Shown piece by piece: positions 49,364 through 59,072 of a stretch of 64,000 nucleotides of DNA. Origin of the DNA: Candidatus Sericytochromatia bacterium (GTDB lineage: Bacteria; Cyanobacteriota; Sericytochromatia; UBA7694); assembly GCA_018780035.1 (NCBI GenBank), contig JADMKE010000025.1, positions 1 through 64,000 of the forward strand, given 5' to 3'. Each line of letters begins with the position of its first letter. Position 1 is the first letter of the stretch. The position numbers and the translations under genes were made by a program. Below the pieces are notes generated by a model that saw nothing but the letters and a program-made list of their open reading frames with translations, was not told the DNA's origin and searched no databases.

Positions 49364-51393
49364 GCCAAGCAATCATTCCCTTTGATACCGTTTTAATTGC
49401 CAATCGCGGCGAAATCGCCTGCCGGATTATCCGCGCCTGTCGCGAGCTGGGATTGGGCACCGTCGCTGTTTACTCCGAGGCCGACCGCCACAGTTTGCAT
49501 GTGCAATTGGCAGATCAGGCCGTTTATCTTGGCCCGGCCCCCGCCAGTGAATCGTATCTCAAGATTCCGGCTCTGCTGGCAGCGGCCCACGCCACAGGGG
49601 CACAGGCCCTGCATCCAGGTTATGGATTTTTGGCCGAAAACCCCGAATTGGCAGACGCCTGTGCCAGATCCGGCTTGGTCTTTGTCGGCCCCAGCGCAAA
49701 CGTCTTGCGAGAACTGGGCGCCAAAACCACCGCCCGCGATCGGGCTTTGGCTTTGGGCATTCCCGTCGTGCCAGGCCAGGCCATTGACCCGGATCAGCCT
49801 GAAGCCTGCCAAGCATTGGCAAATCATCTGGGTTATCCGCTTTTGGTCAAAGCTGTTGGCGGCGGGGGCGGCCGAGGCATGCGCCGAATTGCGAACCAAG
49901 CTGAACTCTTGCCCGCTTTGGCCAGCGCCGCAGCTGAAGCCTTAAAGGCTTTCTCAGATCATCGGCTCTACCTCGAAAAATTGCTCGAACCCGTGCGCCA
50001 CATCGAATTCCAAATTTTGGGTGACAGTCAGGGCCAGGTGATTCACCTTGGCGAGCGTGAGTGTTCGCTGCAGCGCCGCTACCAAAAAATCTGGGAAGAG
50101 GCACCAGCCGTCAACTTTTCGTCTGAATTGCGCCAAGCGATGGGGGCCGATGCCGTCAAACTCGGCAGCAGCCTGAGTTATGTCGGAGCGGGCACGGTTG
50201 AATTTATTCTCGACAGCCAAGACCAGTATTATTTTTTGGAGGTCAATCCCCGCATTCAGGTCGAACATCCTGTGACGGAGGCGATCACAGGTCTGGATCT
50301 GGTCCAGCTCCAGCTCAAATTGGCCGCTGGCGAACCCCTGCCCTTGAGCCAGTCTGAGCTTTTGTCCGAATTACAAGCTTCAGGACATGCGATCGAAGTG
50401 CGCATTTGTTGCGAAGATCCCAGCTACAACTTTGCCCCCGCCAGTGGCAAAATGGCCCAGTGGCAATTGCCCAACTGGCTGCGCATTGACAGTGGCATCA
50501 CCGCTGGGGCAGAGATTGGCATCGATTACGACTCACTTTTGGCCAAACTGATCATCCACGCGCCGACACGCCAACAGGCCTTGAGTCAGTTGCGCAGAGC
50601 CCTGAGTGAGAGTGTGGCGCTGGGACTGCCCACCAATATCCCTTTTTTAATGGACTTATGTGCGGAAAAAGATCTTGTGGCAGGGCGTGTCCACACGGGT
50701 TGGCTCGAAGCCCAGCTTGCCGCTCTTTCCCAGACGCCTGCTGCCCAGGCAAAGCCGCCACTGGCACTGTTGGCTGCCGCCACCGCCTGGCAAATGCAGA
50801 TGCGACCACGGGACCCATTGCAAGCAGCGGGGCTGCCCATAGGCTGGCGCAACAATCCCTCAGCCCCCCAGCGGGAGCATTGGGGCTTTTGGGGCCAAAG
50901 ATTCACAGTGACCTACCACCAGATTGGGCAAAACAAACTGGCAGTCAACCTCACAAGTGAAGCAGACGCGCCTGAAGAAATGACTCTGCACCTGATTGAA
51001 GCCGATGCTGAAAAGATCTGTTTTGAATACCAAAACCTGAGATATCTCTGCAGGGTGTGGCAAAACGGGGAGCAACTCTGGCTGCACCATCGGAGCTGGG
51101 GCAATCTGTGTTTAGACATGCTGCCCCGACTGCGCCGACCTGCAGCCCAAACCCAGGCAGGAGATCTCTGCGCCGTCCTGCCGGGCAAGGTTTTAAAAAT
51201 TGAAGTCAGCCTGGGCCAGCACGTGGCAGAAGGGGATCCGCTCTTGGTAATGGAATCGATGAAAATGGAAACCCGTTTAAATGCCCCCTTTGCTGGAGTG
51301 GTCCACGCGGTCTGTGTCAGCCCGCTGCAACAGGTGAGTGCGGGCCAAAAACTGCTCGAAATATCCCCCCCGGATTCAAACGCAAATTCTTGA
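49360..51393 (+). CDS. Biotin-dependent acyl-CoA carboxylase alpha subunit
   Basis: This 677-residue protein has a biotin carboxylase domain (VLIANRGEIACRIIRACREL, HPGYGFLAENPELADAC, ATP-grasp KAVGGGGGRGMR, FLEVNPRIQVEHPVTEAITG) and a C-terminal biotin carboxyl carrier domain with VMESMKMETRL, where Lys635 carries biotin. It makes carboxybiotin from ATP and bicarbonate for the beta subunit encoded just before. The linker between domains (about 460-600) is typical of MCC-type alpha subunits. It starts at GTG overlapping the previous stop. Confidence 0.88.
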   Translation: MSQAIIPFDTVLIANRGEIACRIIRACRELGLGTVAVYSEADRHSLHVQLADQAVYLGPAPASESYLKIPALLAAAHATGAQALHPGYGFLAENPELADACARSGLVFVGPSANVLRELGAKTTARDRALALGIPVVPGQAIDPDQPEACQALANHLGYPLLVKAVGGGGGRGMRRIANQAELLPALASAAAEALKAFSDHRLYLEKLLEPVRHIEFQILGDSQGQVIHLGERECSLQRRYQKIWEEAPAVNFSSELRQAMGADAVKLGSSLSYVGAGTVEFILDSQDQYYFLEVNPRIQVEHPVTEAITGLDLVQLQLKLAAGEPLPLSQSELLSELQASGHAIEVRICCEDPSYNFAPASGKMAQWQLPNWLRIDSGITAGAEIGIDYDSLLAKLIIHAPTRQQALSQLRRALSESVALGLPTNIPFLMDLCAEKDLVAGRVHTGWLEAQLAALSQTPAAQAKPPLALLAAATAWQMQMRPRDPLQAAGLPIGWRNNPSAPQREHWGFWGQRFTVTYHQIGQNKLAVNLTSEADAPEEMTLHLIEADAEKICFEYQNLRYLCRVWQNGEQLWLHHRSWGNLCLDMLPRLRRPAAQTQAGDLCAVLPGKVLKIEVSLGQHVAEGDPLLVMESMKMETRLNAPFAGVVHAVCVSPLQQVSAGQKLLEISPPDSNANS

Positions 51394-51436
51394 TTCCATT
51401 GTCCTGAGCTGTCTCGGGGTGCTAAAATGCCCGTTT

Positions 51437-52747
51437 ATGAACACAGTAGATATTATTCGCAAAAAACGGGATGGCGAAGCCCTGAATCGCCAAGAACTTG
51501 AACTTCTGCTCAACGGTGTGACCGCAGGCAGTGTTCCCGACTACCAGCTCAGCGCCTGGCTGATGGCCGTGTATTTTCAAGGCATGAATGAAGCAGAAAC
51601 CACAGATTTAACAGATATTATGGCCCATTCGGGTGAACTGCTCGATCTCAGCTCCGTCTCAGGCATTAAAGTCGATAAACACAGCACCGGCGGCGTGGGT
51701 GATAAAGTCACCCTCGTATTGGCGCCTTTGGTCGCCAGCACAGGTCTGGTGGTGGCAAAACTCTCAGGCCGAGGCCTGGGGCATACCGGCGGCACTGTAG
51801 ATAAATTTGAGGCCATTCCTGGATTTCAGACCAGTTTGACCGGCCCTCAATTTTTAGACCAGCTCAAGCGGGTGGGTGTGGCCGTGGTCGGCCAAACCCA
51901 AAACCTGGCCCCCGCCGACAAGGTGCTCTATGCCTTGCGCGATGTGACTGCCACGGTCGACAATATCCCCCTGATTGTCGGTTCGATTCTGTCCAAAAAA
52001 ATTGCCGCAGGCGCAGATGTGATCGTGCTCGACGTCAAATACGGATCGGGCGCATTTATGCCCGATTATGCCTCCGCCAAAGCCTTGGCTGAGATGCTGG
52101 TCAAAGTGGGCAAAAACCTCAAGCGTTCGGTCTCGGTTTTGCTCAGCGATATGGAGCAGCCGCTTGGTTTTGCCATTGGCCACACCCTCGAAGTCGAAGA
52201 GTCGATTGCCACGCTCAAAGGCGAAGGCCCGGCTGATCTGAACGAAGTGGTCCTGACCCTCGGCGCGATGCAATTGATCAATGCCGACCGGGTGACCAGC
52301 CTCGAAGAAGGCAAAACGCTGTTAAAACACCAAATTGCAAGTGGCAAGGCCCTGGAAAAATTCCGTGAAATGGTGGCTGCCCAAGGGGGCAACCCTGCCG
52401 TAACTGAAGATTTTAAACTCATGCCCCAAGCCAGTACCGTCACAACCTTTAATGCCCCCCAATCGGGTTATGTGCATGATCTCTTCGCCCGTGAAGTGGG
52501 CAATGCCCTCAAAGCCCTCGGCGGGGCCCGAGACAAAAAAGACGACGTGCTCGATTTGGGTGCAGGCGTGATCCTGCACAAAAAACGCGGTGACCGCGTC
52601 GAAGCAGGTGAGCCTTTGGCCAGCCTGTATTTTACCCCCCCTTACACGGATACTGACGCCCGTGCGGCCCTGAGCCGGGCGTATACTATTACGGAGACTG
52701 CCCCTGAGCCCTCTCCGCTGATCGGAGAAATGATATGGCCTCAGTAA
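51437..52747 (+). CDS. pdp: Pyrimidine-nucleoside (thymidine) phosphorylase
   Basis: This 436-residue enzyme cleaves thymidine and uridine with phosphate for nucleoside salvage. Visible motifs are LLLNGVTAGSVPDYQLSAWL, VDKHSTGGVGDKVTLVLAPL, LSGRGLGHTGGTVDKFEAI, DVKYGSGAFM and a C-terminal domain with LGAGVILHKKRGDRVEAGEP. The length matches Bacillus Pdp. It follows the carboxylase alpha gene by 43 bases and overlaps der by 13 bases. The bifunctional name deoA is also used for this family; which nucleosides are preferred is not readable. Confidence 0.9.
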   Translation: MNTVDIIRKKRDGEALNRQELELLLNGVTAGSVPDYQLSAWLMAVYFQGMNEAETTDLTDIMAHSGELLDLSSVSGIKVDKHSTGGVGDKVTLVLAPLVASTGLVVAKLSGRGLGHTGGTVDKFEAIPGFQTSLTGPQFLDQLKRVGVAVVGQTQNLAPADKVLYALRDVTATVDNIPLIVGSILSKKIAAGADVIVLDVKYGSGAFMPDYASAKALAEMLVKVGKNLKRSVSVLLSDMEQPLGFAIGHTLEVEESIATLKGEGPADLNEVVLTLGAMQLINADRVTSLEEGKTLLKHQIASGKALEKFREMVAAQGGNPAVTEDFKLMPQASTVTTFNAPQSGYVHDLFAREVGNALKALGGARDKKDDVLDLGAGVILHKKRGDRVEAGEPLASLYFTPPYTDTDARAALSRAYTITETAPEPSPLIGEMIWPQ

Positions 52748-54162
52748 ATACCGGACAATTGGTGGCAATTGTCGGACGTCCAAATGTGGGCAAGTCGACC
52801 CTGGCAAACCGCTTTGTCGGATCCCGCATGGCAATCGTTGACGATATGCCGGGGGTGACCCGCGACCGTCTCTACCTGACCTGTGAATGGACAGGACATT
52901 CGTTTATTGTGATCGACACCGGCGGTCTGCTCTTTGAAGAGTCCGACGATTTGCACGAATCTGTGCAACAACAGGCCTGGTTGGCTGTCGACGAAGCCCA
53001 GGTGATCATCTTCCTGGTGGATGGCCAAACCGGCCTGCACCCGCTTGACCGCGTAATTGCCGACGAATTGCGCCAGCGCCGCAAACAGGTGATTGTGGCT
53101 GTCAACAAACTCGACGATATGCGCGACATTGCTGCCGCTTCTGAATTCTACGAATTGGGCCTCGGTGATACCGTCCATGCCATTTCAGCCATTCACAGCA
53201 ACCGCGTCGGCGATCTGCTCGACGAAGTGGTTGCCAAGCTCGATTTGGAGCGTGGCACCGAAGAAGAGGAAGACGAAGGCCTGAAACTGGCGATTGTTGG
53301 CAAGCCGAATGTGGGCAAATCTTCAATTGTAAATACCTTGCTCGGTGAAAAGCGCATGACTGTCAGCGATATGCCCGGCACCACCCGCGATGCGATCGAC
53401 AGTGTCTGCAAACGCGAAGGCGAAAGTTATGTTCTGATCGACACCGCCGGGATTCGCAAAAAATCCAAGGTGCGTTATGGTGTGGAGCGCTTTTCGGTCG
53501 TGCGTGCGATCAAAGCGATTCACCGCGCTGATGTCGTCTGTTTGGTGGTGGATGCCACCGAGCCCGTCTCGGATCAAGACCAGCGCATAGCCGGTATGGC
53601 CCAGGATTTGGGCAAAGCCTGCGTGATTGTCGTGAATAAATGGGACCTGATTCCCGACAAAGACAACCGCACCATGACCGAACATGCCGACGCCCTGCGC
53701 GATAAGCTCTATTTCCTGGAATATGCCCCCGTGATCTTTACCTCAACCGTGACCAAAAAGCGCCTGTATAACCTGCTCGACGTGGCCAAAGCCGCCAGCG
53801 AAGAAAACCAGCGTAGAATCAGCACAGGTCTGTTTAACGAGGTGCTCAACGAAATTGTCGCAATGACTCCCCCCCCGGCGCGTAAAAACCGCCGGGCCCG
53901 GATCAACTACGGTACCCAGGTCAGTGTTTGCCCACCCACCTTTGTGCTGTTTAGCAATCACCCAGATATTGTCGAAGAGCCCTATTTGCGCCATGTGGAA
54001 CGCAAAATGCGCGAGAGCTTCGGATTTGTGGGCACCCCTGTGCGCTTTATTATGCGCGAAGATGCCAAACGCAAGGCCCGTGGCGAAGAGCGCAAGAGCA
54101 AACCTGCGGCACGCCCCTATGGCCAAAAGGTCGAGTCCCGTGTCGATGGAGCAGAAGACTAG
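52735..54162 (+). CDS. der: Ribosome assembly GTPase Der (EngA)
   Basis: The 475 residues contain two GTPase domains in tandem: GRPNVGKST (14-22) and GKPNVGKSS (189-197), each with DMPG or DTAG and NKxD motifs (VNKLDD, VNKWDLI). A C-terminal KH-like domain (VSVCPPTFVLFSNHPDIVEE) and a basic tail follow. Der is needed for 50S ribosome assembly. The start overlaps the end of pdp and has GGAG upstream. It is one of the clearest housekeeping genes in the window. Confidence 0.95.
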   Translation: MASVNTGQLVAIVGRPNVGKSTLANRFVGSRMAIVDDMPGVTRDRLYLTCEWTGHSFIVIDTGGLLFEESDDLHESVQQQAWLAVDEAQVIIFLVDGQTGLHPLDRVIADELRQRRKQVIVAVNKLDDMRDIAAASEFYELGLGDTVHAISAIHSNRVGDLLDEVVAKLDLERGTEEEEDEGLKLAIVGKPNVGKSSIVNTLLGEKRMTVSDMPGTTRDAIDSVCKREGESYVLIDTAGIRKKSKVRYGVERFSVVRAIKAIHRADVVCLVVDATEPVSDQDQRIAGMAQDLGKACVIVVNKWDLIPDKDNRTMTEHADALRDKLYFLEYAPVIFTSTVTKKRLYNLLDVAKAASEENQRRISTGLFNEVLNEIVAMTPPPARKNRRARINYGTQVSVCPPTFVLFSNHPDIVEEPYLRHVERKMRESFGFVGTPVRFIMREDAKRKARGEERKSKPAARPYGQKVESRVDGAED

Positions 54163-54170
54163 GTAGAAAA

Positions 54171-55019
54171 CTAGTTCGAAGCTGTGTCTCTGCTGATCTG
54201 ATAGACAAAGCTGCTTTCATTCCAGCTCTGTGCGGGCAAGGCCAAAAGCAGACGCATAAAATCGCCATAGAGCCCTGTGCCAAAGCGGTCATAGACCTGA
54301 AACAGGCCCTGTTTAAATGGGCCTGTAGGTCCCAGCTGCAGGGGGGTGCGGGTGAGAATGCCTTTGAGCACCTCGCGGCTGCTGGCTTGGCCGGGCAACA
54401 CCCGTGCGACCAGTTTGAGATCCGCCTGATTCAAGAGCGCCGGAAAGTGGCTGAGCTGGCCCGGTTCTAGATAATAGGGCATGGGCATGCGGGCATTGGG
54501 CAATAAAAGCGTGACCGAGCCATCGGCAGAGACATTCACCAGGGTCAAATAGCCCCCACTGGCACTGAGTAAATTCAGTTCCACGGCTTGGCCCTCTGTG
54601 AGTTGACTTTCTGGCAGCCAGAGGCGAAGATCCAATTCGGATTCGCTGGCCTTTTGTAAGACGCTAACAGTGGCCTGCAAAGTCAGGGCATAACAGGGGG
54701 GCATTTGTTCTTTGGCTGGCAACCAGCGTTCGGCCAAGACTTTTTCTTGGCTCACCACGCCGGAGCTGAACAATTGCAGCCAGTCGTCTTGCACCACACC
54801 TGCGGCCACAGCGGTCTGGGCTGAAAGCCAGACTTCTCCGCCTTGGAATAAGATTTCCCGGCGGGCCTCATTCAGTGCCGCGGCACGGGTTTCAGCAAAG
54901 CTGTCATGGGGACCCGGACAGACTTCCACCGAGACCTGCAAGGGGCTCGCCTCTGCTTGGGGCTGAGAGAGGCCCAGCCAGAAACACAGATAAAAGCAAA
55001 GAATCAAAAAATTGAACAT
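54171..55019 (-). CDS. Exported DUF4384-like protein, divergent from caspase-like gene
   Basis: This 282-residue protein has a signal or anchor (FNFLILCFYLCFWLGL) and a mature part with a LPP20/FlgT-like start (FAETRAAALNEARREILFQG). A DUF4384-type beta domain follows: LRLWLPESQLTEGQAVELNL, GYLTLVNVSADGSVTLLLPN. DUF4384 is often fused or linked to caspase-like peptidases in bacteria. Here it is divergent from such a gene with only 46 bases between them, so common control is likely. The start at ATG 55019 is chosen because the hydrophobic segment follows directly. Confidence 0.65.
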   Translation of the reverse strand: MFNFLILCFYLCFWLGLSQPQAEASPLQVSVEVCPGPHDSFAETRAAALNEARREILFQGGEVWLSAQTAVAAGVVQDDWLQLFSSGVVSQEKVLAERWLPAKEQMPPCYALTLQATVSVLQKASESELDLRLWLPESQLTEGQAVELNLLSASGGYLTLVNVSADGSVTLLLPNARMPMPYYLEPGQLSHFPALLNQADLKLVARVLPGQASSREVLKGILTRTPLQLGPTGPFKQGLFQVYDRFGTGLYGDFMRLLLALPAQSWNESSFVYQISRDTASN

Positions 55020-55065
55020 GTTACAATCATCGTAAGAAAACAAAACGCCGTCAAGCGGGGCCCGA

Positions 55066-56658
55066 TTGAAAATCTTTCCACGTTGTCTCTTGTTTCTCCC
55101 GCTCCTGCTCAATTTACAGGGCTGTGCCTTGAGTATGGCCCTTTGGCGGGATGAGATCCAAAGCCCTCCCAAGCTCAAAACAGAAACCCGTCAGGCACAG
55201 CACCCTGTGCTCAAATTGGAAAAAGTGAATTTAAAACCCGAAGACCCTCGCAGGCTGTCAGTCTTGATTGAGCTAGACCAAGAATTTGAAAAACGGGAAT
55301 TGTTGGTGTTCGAAAAAACCAGCGAACCTTCCCTTTGGGGAAGTACCTTGGGCCTGATACTCAGCTTGGGTTTGGTGACGGGTGGAATTTTGCTCGATCA
55401 ACAAACACAACCCAAATCTTCTCAGAATGAAATTGGCCCTTGGGGTTGGGGGAGTTTGATCTTATTGGGAGCAGATCTACTGGCAAGTCTCTTTTGGGCT
55501 GAACCTCAAACCCAAGTCACAACTTTAAATGAATCGGCATGGAAAGCGATTTCGGCTTCGCCAGCGAAACCCCTGTATTTGCGCAAATCTCAGCTGACAG
55601 TGAACGGGAGTGATTGGCAAAGTGAAGCCCTGACCGACTCTGATGGCTGGGCCCATTTCAATCTGCAGCACTTGCCTTCGCAGCTATTTAACCGCTCTCA
55701 CCTTCAGCTTCAATTGGCAGTGCTTGATCCTGTTTATGGGACTTTGCAAACCCAATTCAGTCTGAATGAAAACCAAATGGATTCCCTGCGTCTCTCCTTT
55801 GGTCAATTACCATCTCACTTTGAGCCGCTGCGGAATTCTTCTCTGGCCATGAGTTTGGAACTAATTCCGAACAATCCGAAAAAACACAGGGGGCTGGCGA
55901 TAATTATTGGCAATCAGGACTATCGCCAAGCCCCAAGCAGTGAATTTGCCCTGCACGATGCAGAAATGGTCAAACGCTACAGCCAACAAATGCTGGGATT
56001 TCAGCCACAAAACACAATTAACTTGGCCAATGCCAGCAAAGCGGACTTGGAGACCGTCTTTGGCAATCGCGAAGAGCCCCGGGGCCAGATGGCCGATTGG
56101 CACACGCCCCAAACCCCGATTCTAATCTATTATTCAGGCCACGGGGCTGCGACCTTGGCGGGCAAAAGCTTTTTGCTGCCTGTAGACGCCAATCCCAATT
56201 ATCTCGCCAGCAGCGGCTACGCCCTGGAAACCCTCTACCAAAATTTGGCCAAGCTCAATTATTCTGAACTGACGGTGATTATCGACGCCTGTTTTAGTGG
56301 TATGACACCCGCGGGGGCGCTTTTGCCCGATCGCAAACCCTTGGTTTTGGAAAGCAACCAACACACTTTGCCCAAACTCAGCCGGGCCCTGCTCATGCAT
56401 GCCTCCCAAAGCCATGAAATGAGCATTTGGTGGAAAGCCCAACGCCATTCGCTGTTTACCTTTTACCTGCTCAAGGGCCTGCAAGGCGACGCCAATCTGA
56501 ATCAAGACGGCGTCTTAAGCGGCACAGAATTGCAGCAGTATTTGCAAACAGCGGTGCCCAGTCAGGCCCGCCGCCTGCTCGGGGCGAATCAAAATCCCGT
56601 ATTTTGGGGAGATTTACAACGCACAGTGGTGGATTATGCACAGCCCAAAAACGATTGA
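55066..56658 (+). CDS. Caspase-like (peptidase C14) lipoprotein
   Basis: This 530-residue protein starts at a TTG just before a lipoprotein-like signal (LLFLPLLLNLQGCALSM). It has two hydrophobic segments near 90-140, and a C14 caspase-fold domain from about 280. The dyad is His359 in LIYYSGHGAATL and Cys409 in VIIDACFSGMTP. RGLAIIIGNQDYRQAPSS marks the first strand. An EF-hand-like DANLNQDGVLSGTE segment near the C-terminus may bind calcium, as in other bacterial orthocaspases. It should cleave after basic or acidic residues; specificity is not readable. GGGG precedes the start. Confidence 0.8.
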   Translation: MKIFPRCLLFLPLLLNLQGCALSMALWRDEIQSPPKLKTETRQAQHPVLKLEKVNLKPEDPRRLSVLIELDQEFEKRELLVFEKTSEPSLWGSTLGLILSLGLVTGGILLDQQTQPKSSQNEIGPWGWGSLILLGADLLASLFWAEPQTQVTTLNESAWKAISASPAKPLYLRKSQLTVNGSDWQSEALTDSDGWAHFNLQHLPSQLFNRSHLQLQLAVLDPVYGTLQTQFSLNENQMDSLRLSFGQLPSHFEPLRNSSLAMSLELIPNNPKKHRGLAIIIGNQDYRQAPSSEFALHDAEMVKRYSQQMLGFQPQNTINLANASKADLETVFGNREEPRGQMADWHTPQTPILIYYSGHGAATLAGKSFLLPVDANPNYLASSGYALETLYQNLAKLNYSELTVIIDACFSGMTPAGALLPDRKPLVLESNQHTLPKLSRALLMHASQSHEMSIWWKAQRHSLFTFYLLKGLQGDANLNQDGVLSGTELQQYLQTAVPSQARRLLGANQNPVFWGDLQRTVVDYAQPKND

Positions 56659-56664
56659 ATTGAC

Positions 56665-56693
56665 TTGACCCAACATTCAATACCCCCTATAGT
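56665..56693 (+). promoter_or_regulatory. Sigma-70 type promoter for trxA
   Basis: TTGACC (56665-56670) and TATAGT (56688-56693) are separated by 17 bases, a nearly ideal pair. The start codon lies 36 bases downstream, with AGGAGG in between. Confidence 0.8.
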
Positions 56694-56729
56694 ATTTATA
56701 GAGAAGGTCAATTATAGGAGGCTTACGCC

Positions 56730-57053
56730 ATGTCCGCTCAAACCAAACCCAGTTTTGAAAGTCTTTTAAATGAATCCAACGTGCCAGTGCTTGTTGATTT
56801 TTGGGCCGAGTGGTGTGGCCCCTGCAAAATGATGAATCCCGTACTCAAACAGGTGGCTGAAAAATATGCGGGTAAACTCAAGATTATCAAAGTCAACGTC
56901 GATCAGAACCCCGCAGCGGCCGCCCATTATGGCATTCAGAGTATTCCCACGCTCATGCTCTTTCACAAAGGCAAAACCCTGATGGAGCTCAAAGGGGCGA
57001 TGCCGTTTAACCAATTGCAGGCCCAGTTGGATTTGCGCCTAGAACGGCTTTGA
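56730..57053 (+). CDS. trxA: Thioredoxin
   Basis: The 107 residues have the thioredoxin fold and active site WAEWCGPCKM with redox cysteines 29 and 32, followed by IIKVNVDQNPAAAAHYGIQS and the cis-proline segment IPTLMLFHKG. It reduces disulfides in the cytoplasm. It is transcribed from its own strong promoter, with an excellent ribosome binding site (TAGGAGG). No partner gene is close. Confidence 0.93.
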   Translation: MSAQTKPSFESLLNESNVPVLVDFWAEWCGPCKMMNPVLKQVAEKYAGKLKIIKVNVDQNPAAAAHYGIQSIPTLMLFHKGKTLMELKGAMPFNQLQAQLDLRLERL

Positions 57054-57135
57054 GCCTTAATCACGGCTTGAAATAAGTAAATTTCTGGAATCAGGGGTAT
57101 AATCGGAATAATTCCGCTGAAGGACACTTTCAGGT

Positions 57136-58482
57136 ATGGTACTCCACTTAAAATTTAGACAAGGGCTTGCATGTATCGGTCTTTTTCTGTTTTTAAGTGG
57201 GTGTTTGATCGATCCCAATCAAGTGATGAAAAACCTGTTTCAAGAAAAGGAATTACTCACAGATTGGCGTTTAGGGGCTCCTCATTTGTATTATTCTCCT
57301 AGCGGTTATGAGCTCCTCTTGGGTCTCAATTACGGCAAACAATTCCGATTCTATCTTCTCGATAAAAATGGCCATGCAGAAAAACAGGTTTTTCCAGAGA
57401 AAAATTCAGACAAACGCCTGTTAAATATGGCCCAAGTCGAATGGCTGCCCAATGGCCAAGCCTTTAGCTTTATCACGCAAGACACATCTCAAACCAAATA
57501 CTCTCTTTACCGTGTGCCTATCAATCCTATCCGCGAGGATCTCTTGGGTGCCAGAGAAATCATCACAGAAGAAAAACGCCTGATTCTGCGTTATGCTTGG
57601 GCTGCTGACAGCCAACAATTGGCAATACTCTTTCAACAGGCTCCAGAATCTGGACAAGCGATCCCCCAACCCAATCGACTGTATTTGGAATTTAAAGGTT
57701 CTGATTCGGAACTACTCCTAAAACCCATTGAATTTGATGGTGAAGTCAAAGACCTCCGTTGGGTTTCTCCAGAAGAAGTTGTGATCTCAAGCAAAACAGA
57801 AGCACCGGCCTTTCATCTTGAAGAAAAACCCCTAACACCGCCAAATTTTGAACTTTACCGCATTCACAGCAAATCAGGAATGATTACCAACCTGACCCAA
57901 TCACCGGGCGATGATCTCACATTTAGACTAACAGAGGGCAATCAGAGATTGGTTGTTTTTGCTGAGCAGGAGCAAAAATTCAATCTCTATAAACTTGGAC
58001 TCAAAGACAAAAAAACCGAGGTCATTTCAAACTATAACTCAGTATCATCCAGTACAAGGGACTGTCTGAAAACTGCTTACCCGTTATTACCTTTGCCCTT
58101 TGATGGACGTATTGTCTTCTTTCCACTCAAGTTAAGCTCTCTTAGCACACCAGAACAAACAACTGACCTTTGTCATTCACTCTTCTTTATCAACTTCCCT
58201 TATTTTGACCTTACCCAATCCCATATCGACTTAACAGGTCTCACTCCCACTGGTTTAAGCCAATTTGGAAATACATTGGCGTTGATTCGCATGGTCTCAA
58301 CAGGCAAATACATCACCGTTCCAGGGAGCCGATTGGGCCAAGACAGCAAAAGATATCTTGGCCCTGATCACCTGATACTGTCTTTTGTCAATCCAGCGGG
58401 CAACTTTGGAGAAAGTGAAAGCCCGACGCGCATCATCGACTTTCCACAGGGAGAGCCCCGTTTTTCAGCCGCCTTATTCTAA
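57136..58482 (+). CDS. Exported lipoprotein with TolB-like propeller
   Basis: This 448-residue lipoprotein has a signal ending in FLFLSGCLI. Its mature part has repeated strand-rich units like WD40/TolB propeller blades (PHLYYSPSGYELLLGLNY, VEWLPNGQAFSFITQDTSQT, LRYAWAADSQQLAILFQQ, LRWVSPEEVVISSKTE). No enzymatic motif is visible, so it may be a binding or structural periplasmic protein. Codon use and composition look like its neighbours. It overlaps the convergent gene by nine bases. Confidence 0.6.
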   Translation: MVLHLKFRQGLACIGLFLFLSGCLIDPNQVMKNLFQEKELLTDWRLGAPHLYYSPSGYELLLGLNYGKQFRFYLLDKNGHAEKQVFPEKNSDKRLLNMAQVEWLPNGQAFSFITQDTSQTKYSLYRVPINPIREDLLGAREIITEEKRLILRYAWAADSQQLAILFQQAPESGQAIPQPNRLYLEFKGSDSELLLKPIEFDGEVKDLRWVSPEEVVISSKTEAPAFHLEEKPLTPPNFELYRIHSKSGMITNLTQSPGDDLTFRLTEGNQRLVVFAEQEQKFNLYKLGLKDKKTEVISNYNSVSSSTRDCLKTAYPLLPLPFDGRIVFFPLKLSSLSTPEQTTDLCHSLFFINFPYFDLTQSHIDLTGLTPTGLSQFGNTLALIRMVSTGKYITVPGSRLGQDSKRYLGPDHLILSFVNPAGNFGESESPTRIIDFPQGEPRFSAALF

Positions 58483-59043
58483 AAGTCCTGTAAAACCATG
58501 GCCAACCTGCCACTGTTTTTCTTGCAAAGAGGCATTATAGGCCCAAAATCCACCCCAAGTCGAAAAAATCCAGGCCACCAATTGCAAAGGCGGAACCTCA
58601 TCTTGAAACAGATACAGACTCTGCCCGATCAAGGCTCCAGCCAATGTCATACCCAAATCCCCTTCAAAGCCTTGGGAAGCAAAAAATTCATTGCCTGCCA
58701 TCCAGATAAAACCTGCGTTGGTCAAGACAGACGCAGAGATTGCTCCAATTTCTCGTACAGCAGGTGAGTACCCCAAAACAGGCATCATGAAATGTAAAAG
58801 ACTCCACACCAGAATATAAGCGACCGTTCCAACCGCCCATCCCCCTGTCAGCATACCCAGCGAAGGCAATAATTCGGGAACAGGAGCCACATTGACGGCA
58901 GCCGTCCCTCCCCAATCGACTTGTAAAAGCTGGAAATGTACCCCCTGCTTTTCAGGTGATAGTGTCTCTACAGCACTCACAGGTAAAATCCAACTCTGAA
59001 AAACCAAACTCAAAGCGAGCAATAAGGGACAAAACAGGCGCAT
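58474..59043 (-). CDS. Small membrane protein, unknown function
   Basis: This 189-residue protein has a signal peptide (LLLALSLVFQSWILPVSA) and several hydrophobic segments (GGWAVGTVAYILVWSLLHFM, LTNAGFIWMAGNEFF, LGMTLAGALIGQSLYLFQ, LVAWIFSTWGGFWAYNAS). No family is recognised. It lies between two unrelated exported proteins and converges with the propeller lipoprotein gene. Confidence 0.55.
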   Translation of the reverse strand: MRLFCPLLLALSLVFQSWILPVSAVETLSPEKQGVHFQLLQVDWGGTAAVNVAPVPELLPSLGMLTGGWAVGTVAYILVWSLLHFMMPVLGYSPAVREIGAISASVLTNAGFIWMAGNEFFASQGFEGDLGMTLAGALIGQSLYLFQDEVPPLQLVAWIFSTWGGFWAYNASLQEKQWQVGHGFTGLLE

Positions 59044-59072
59044 GGTTTTTCCTTTCGGGGCGATTTTGAATT

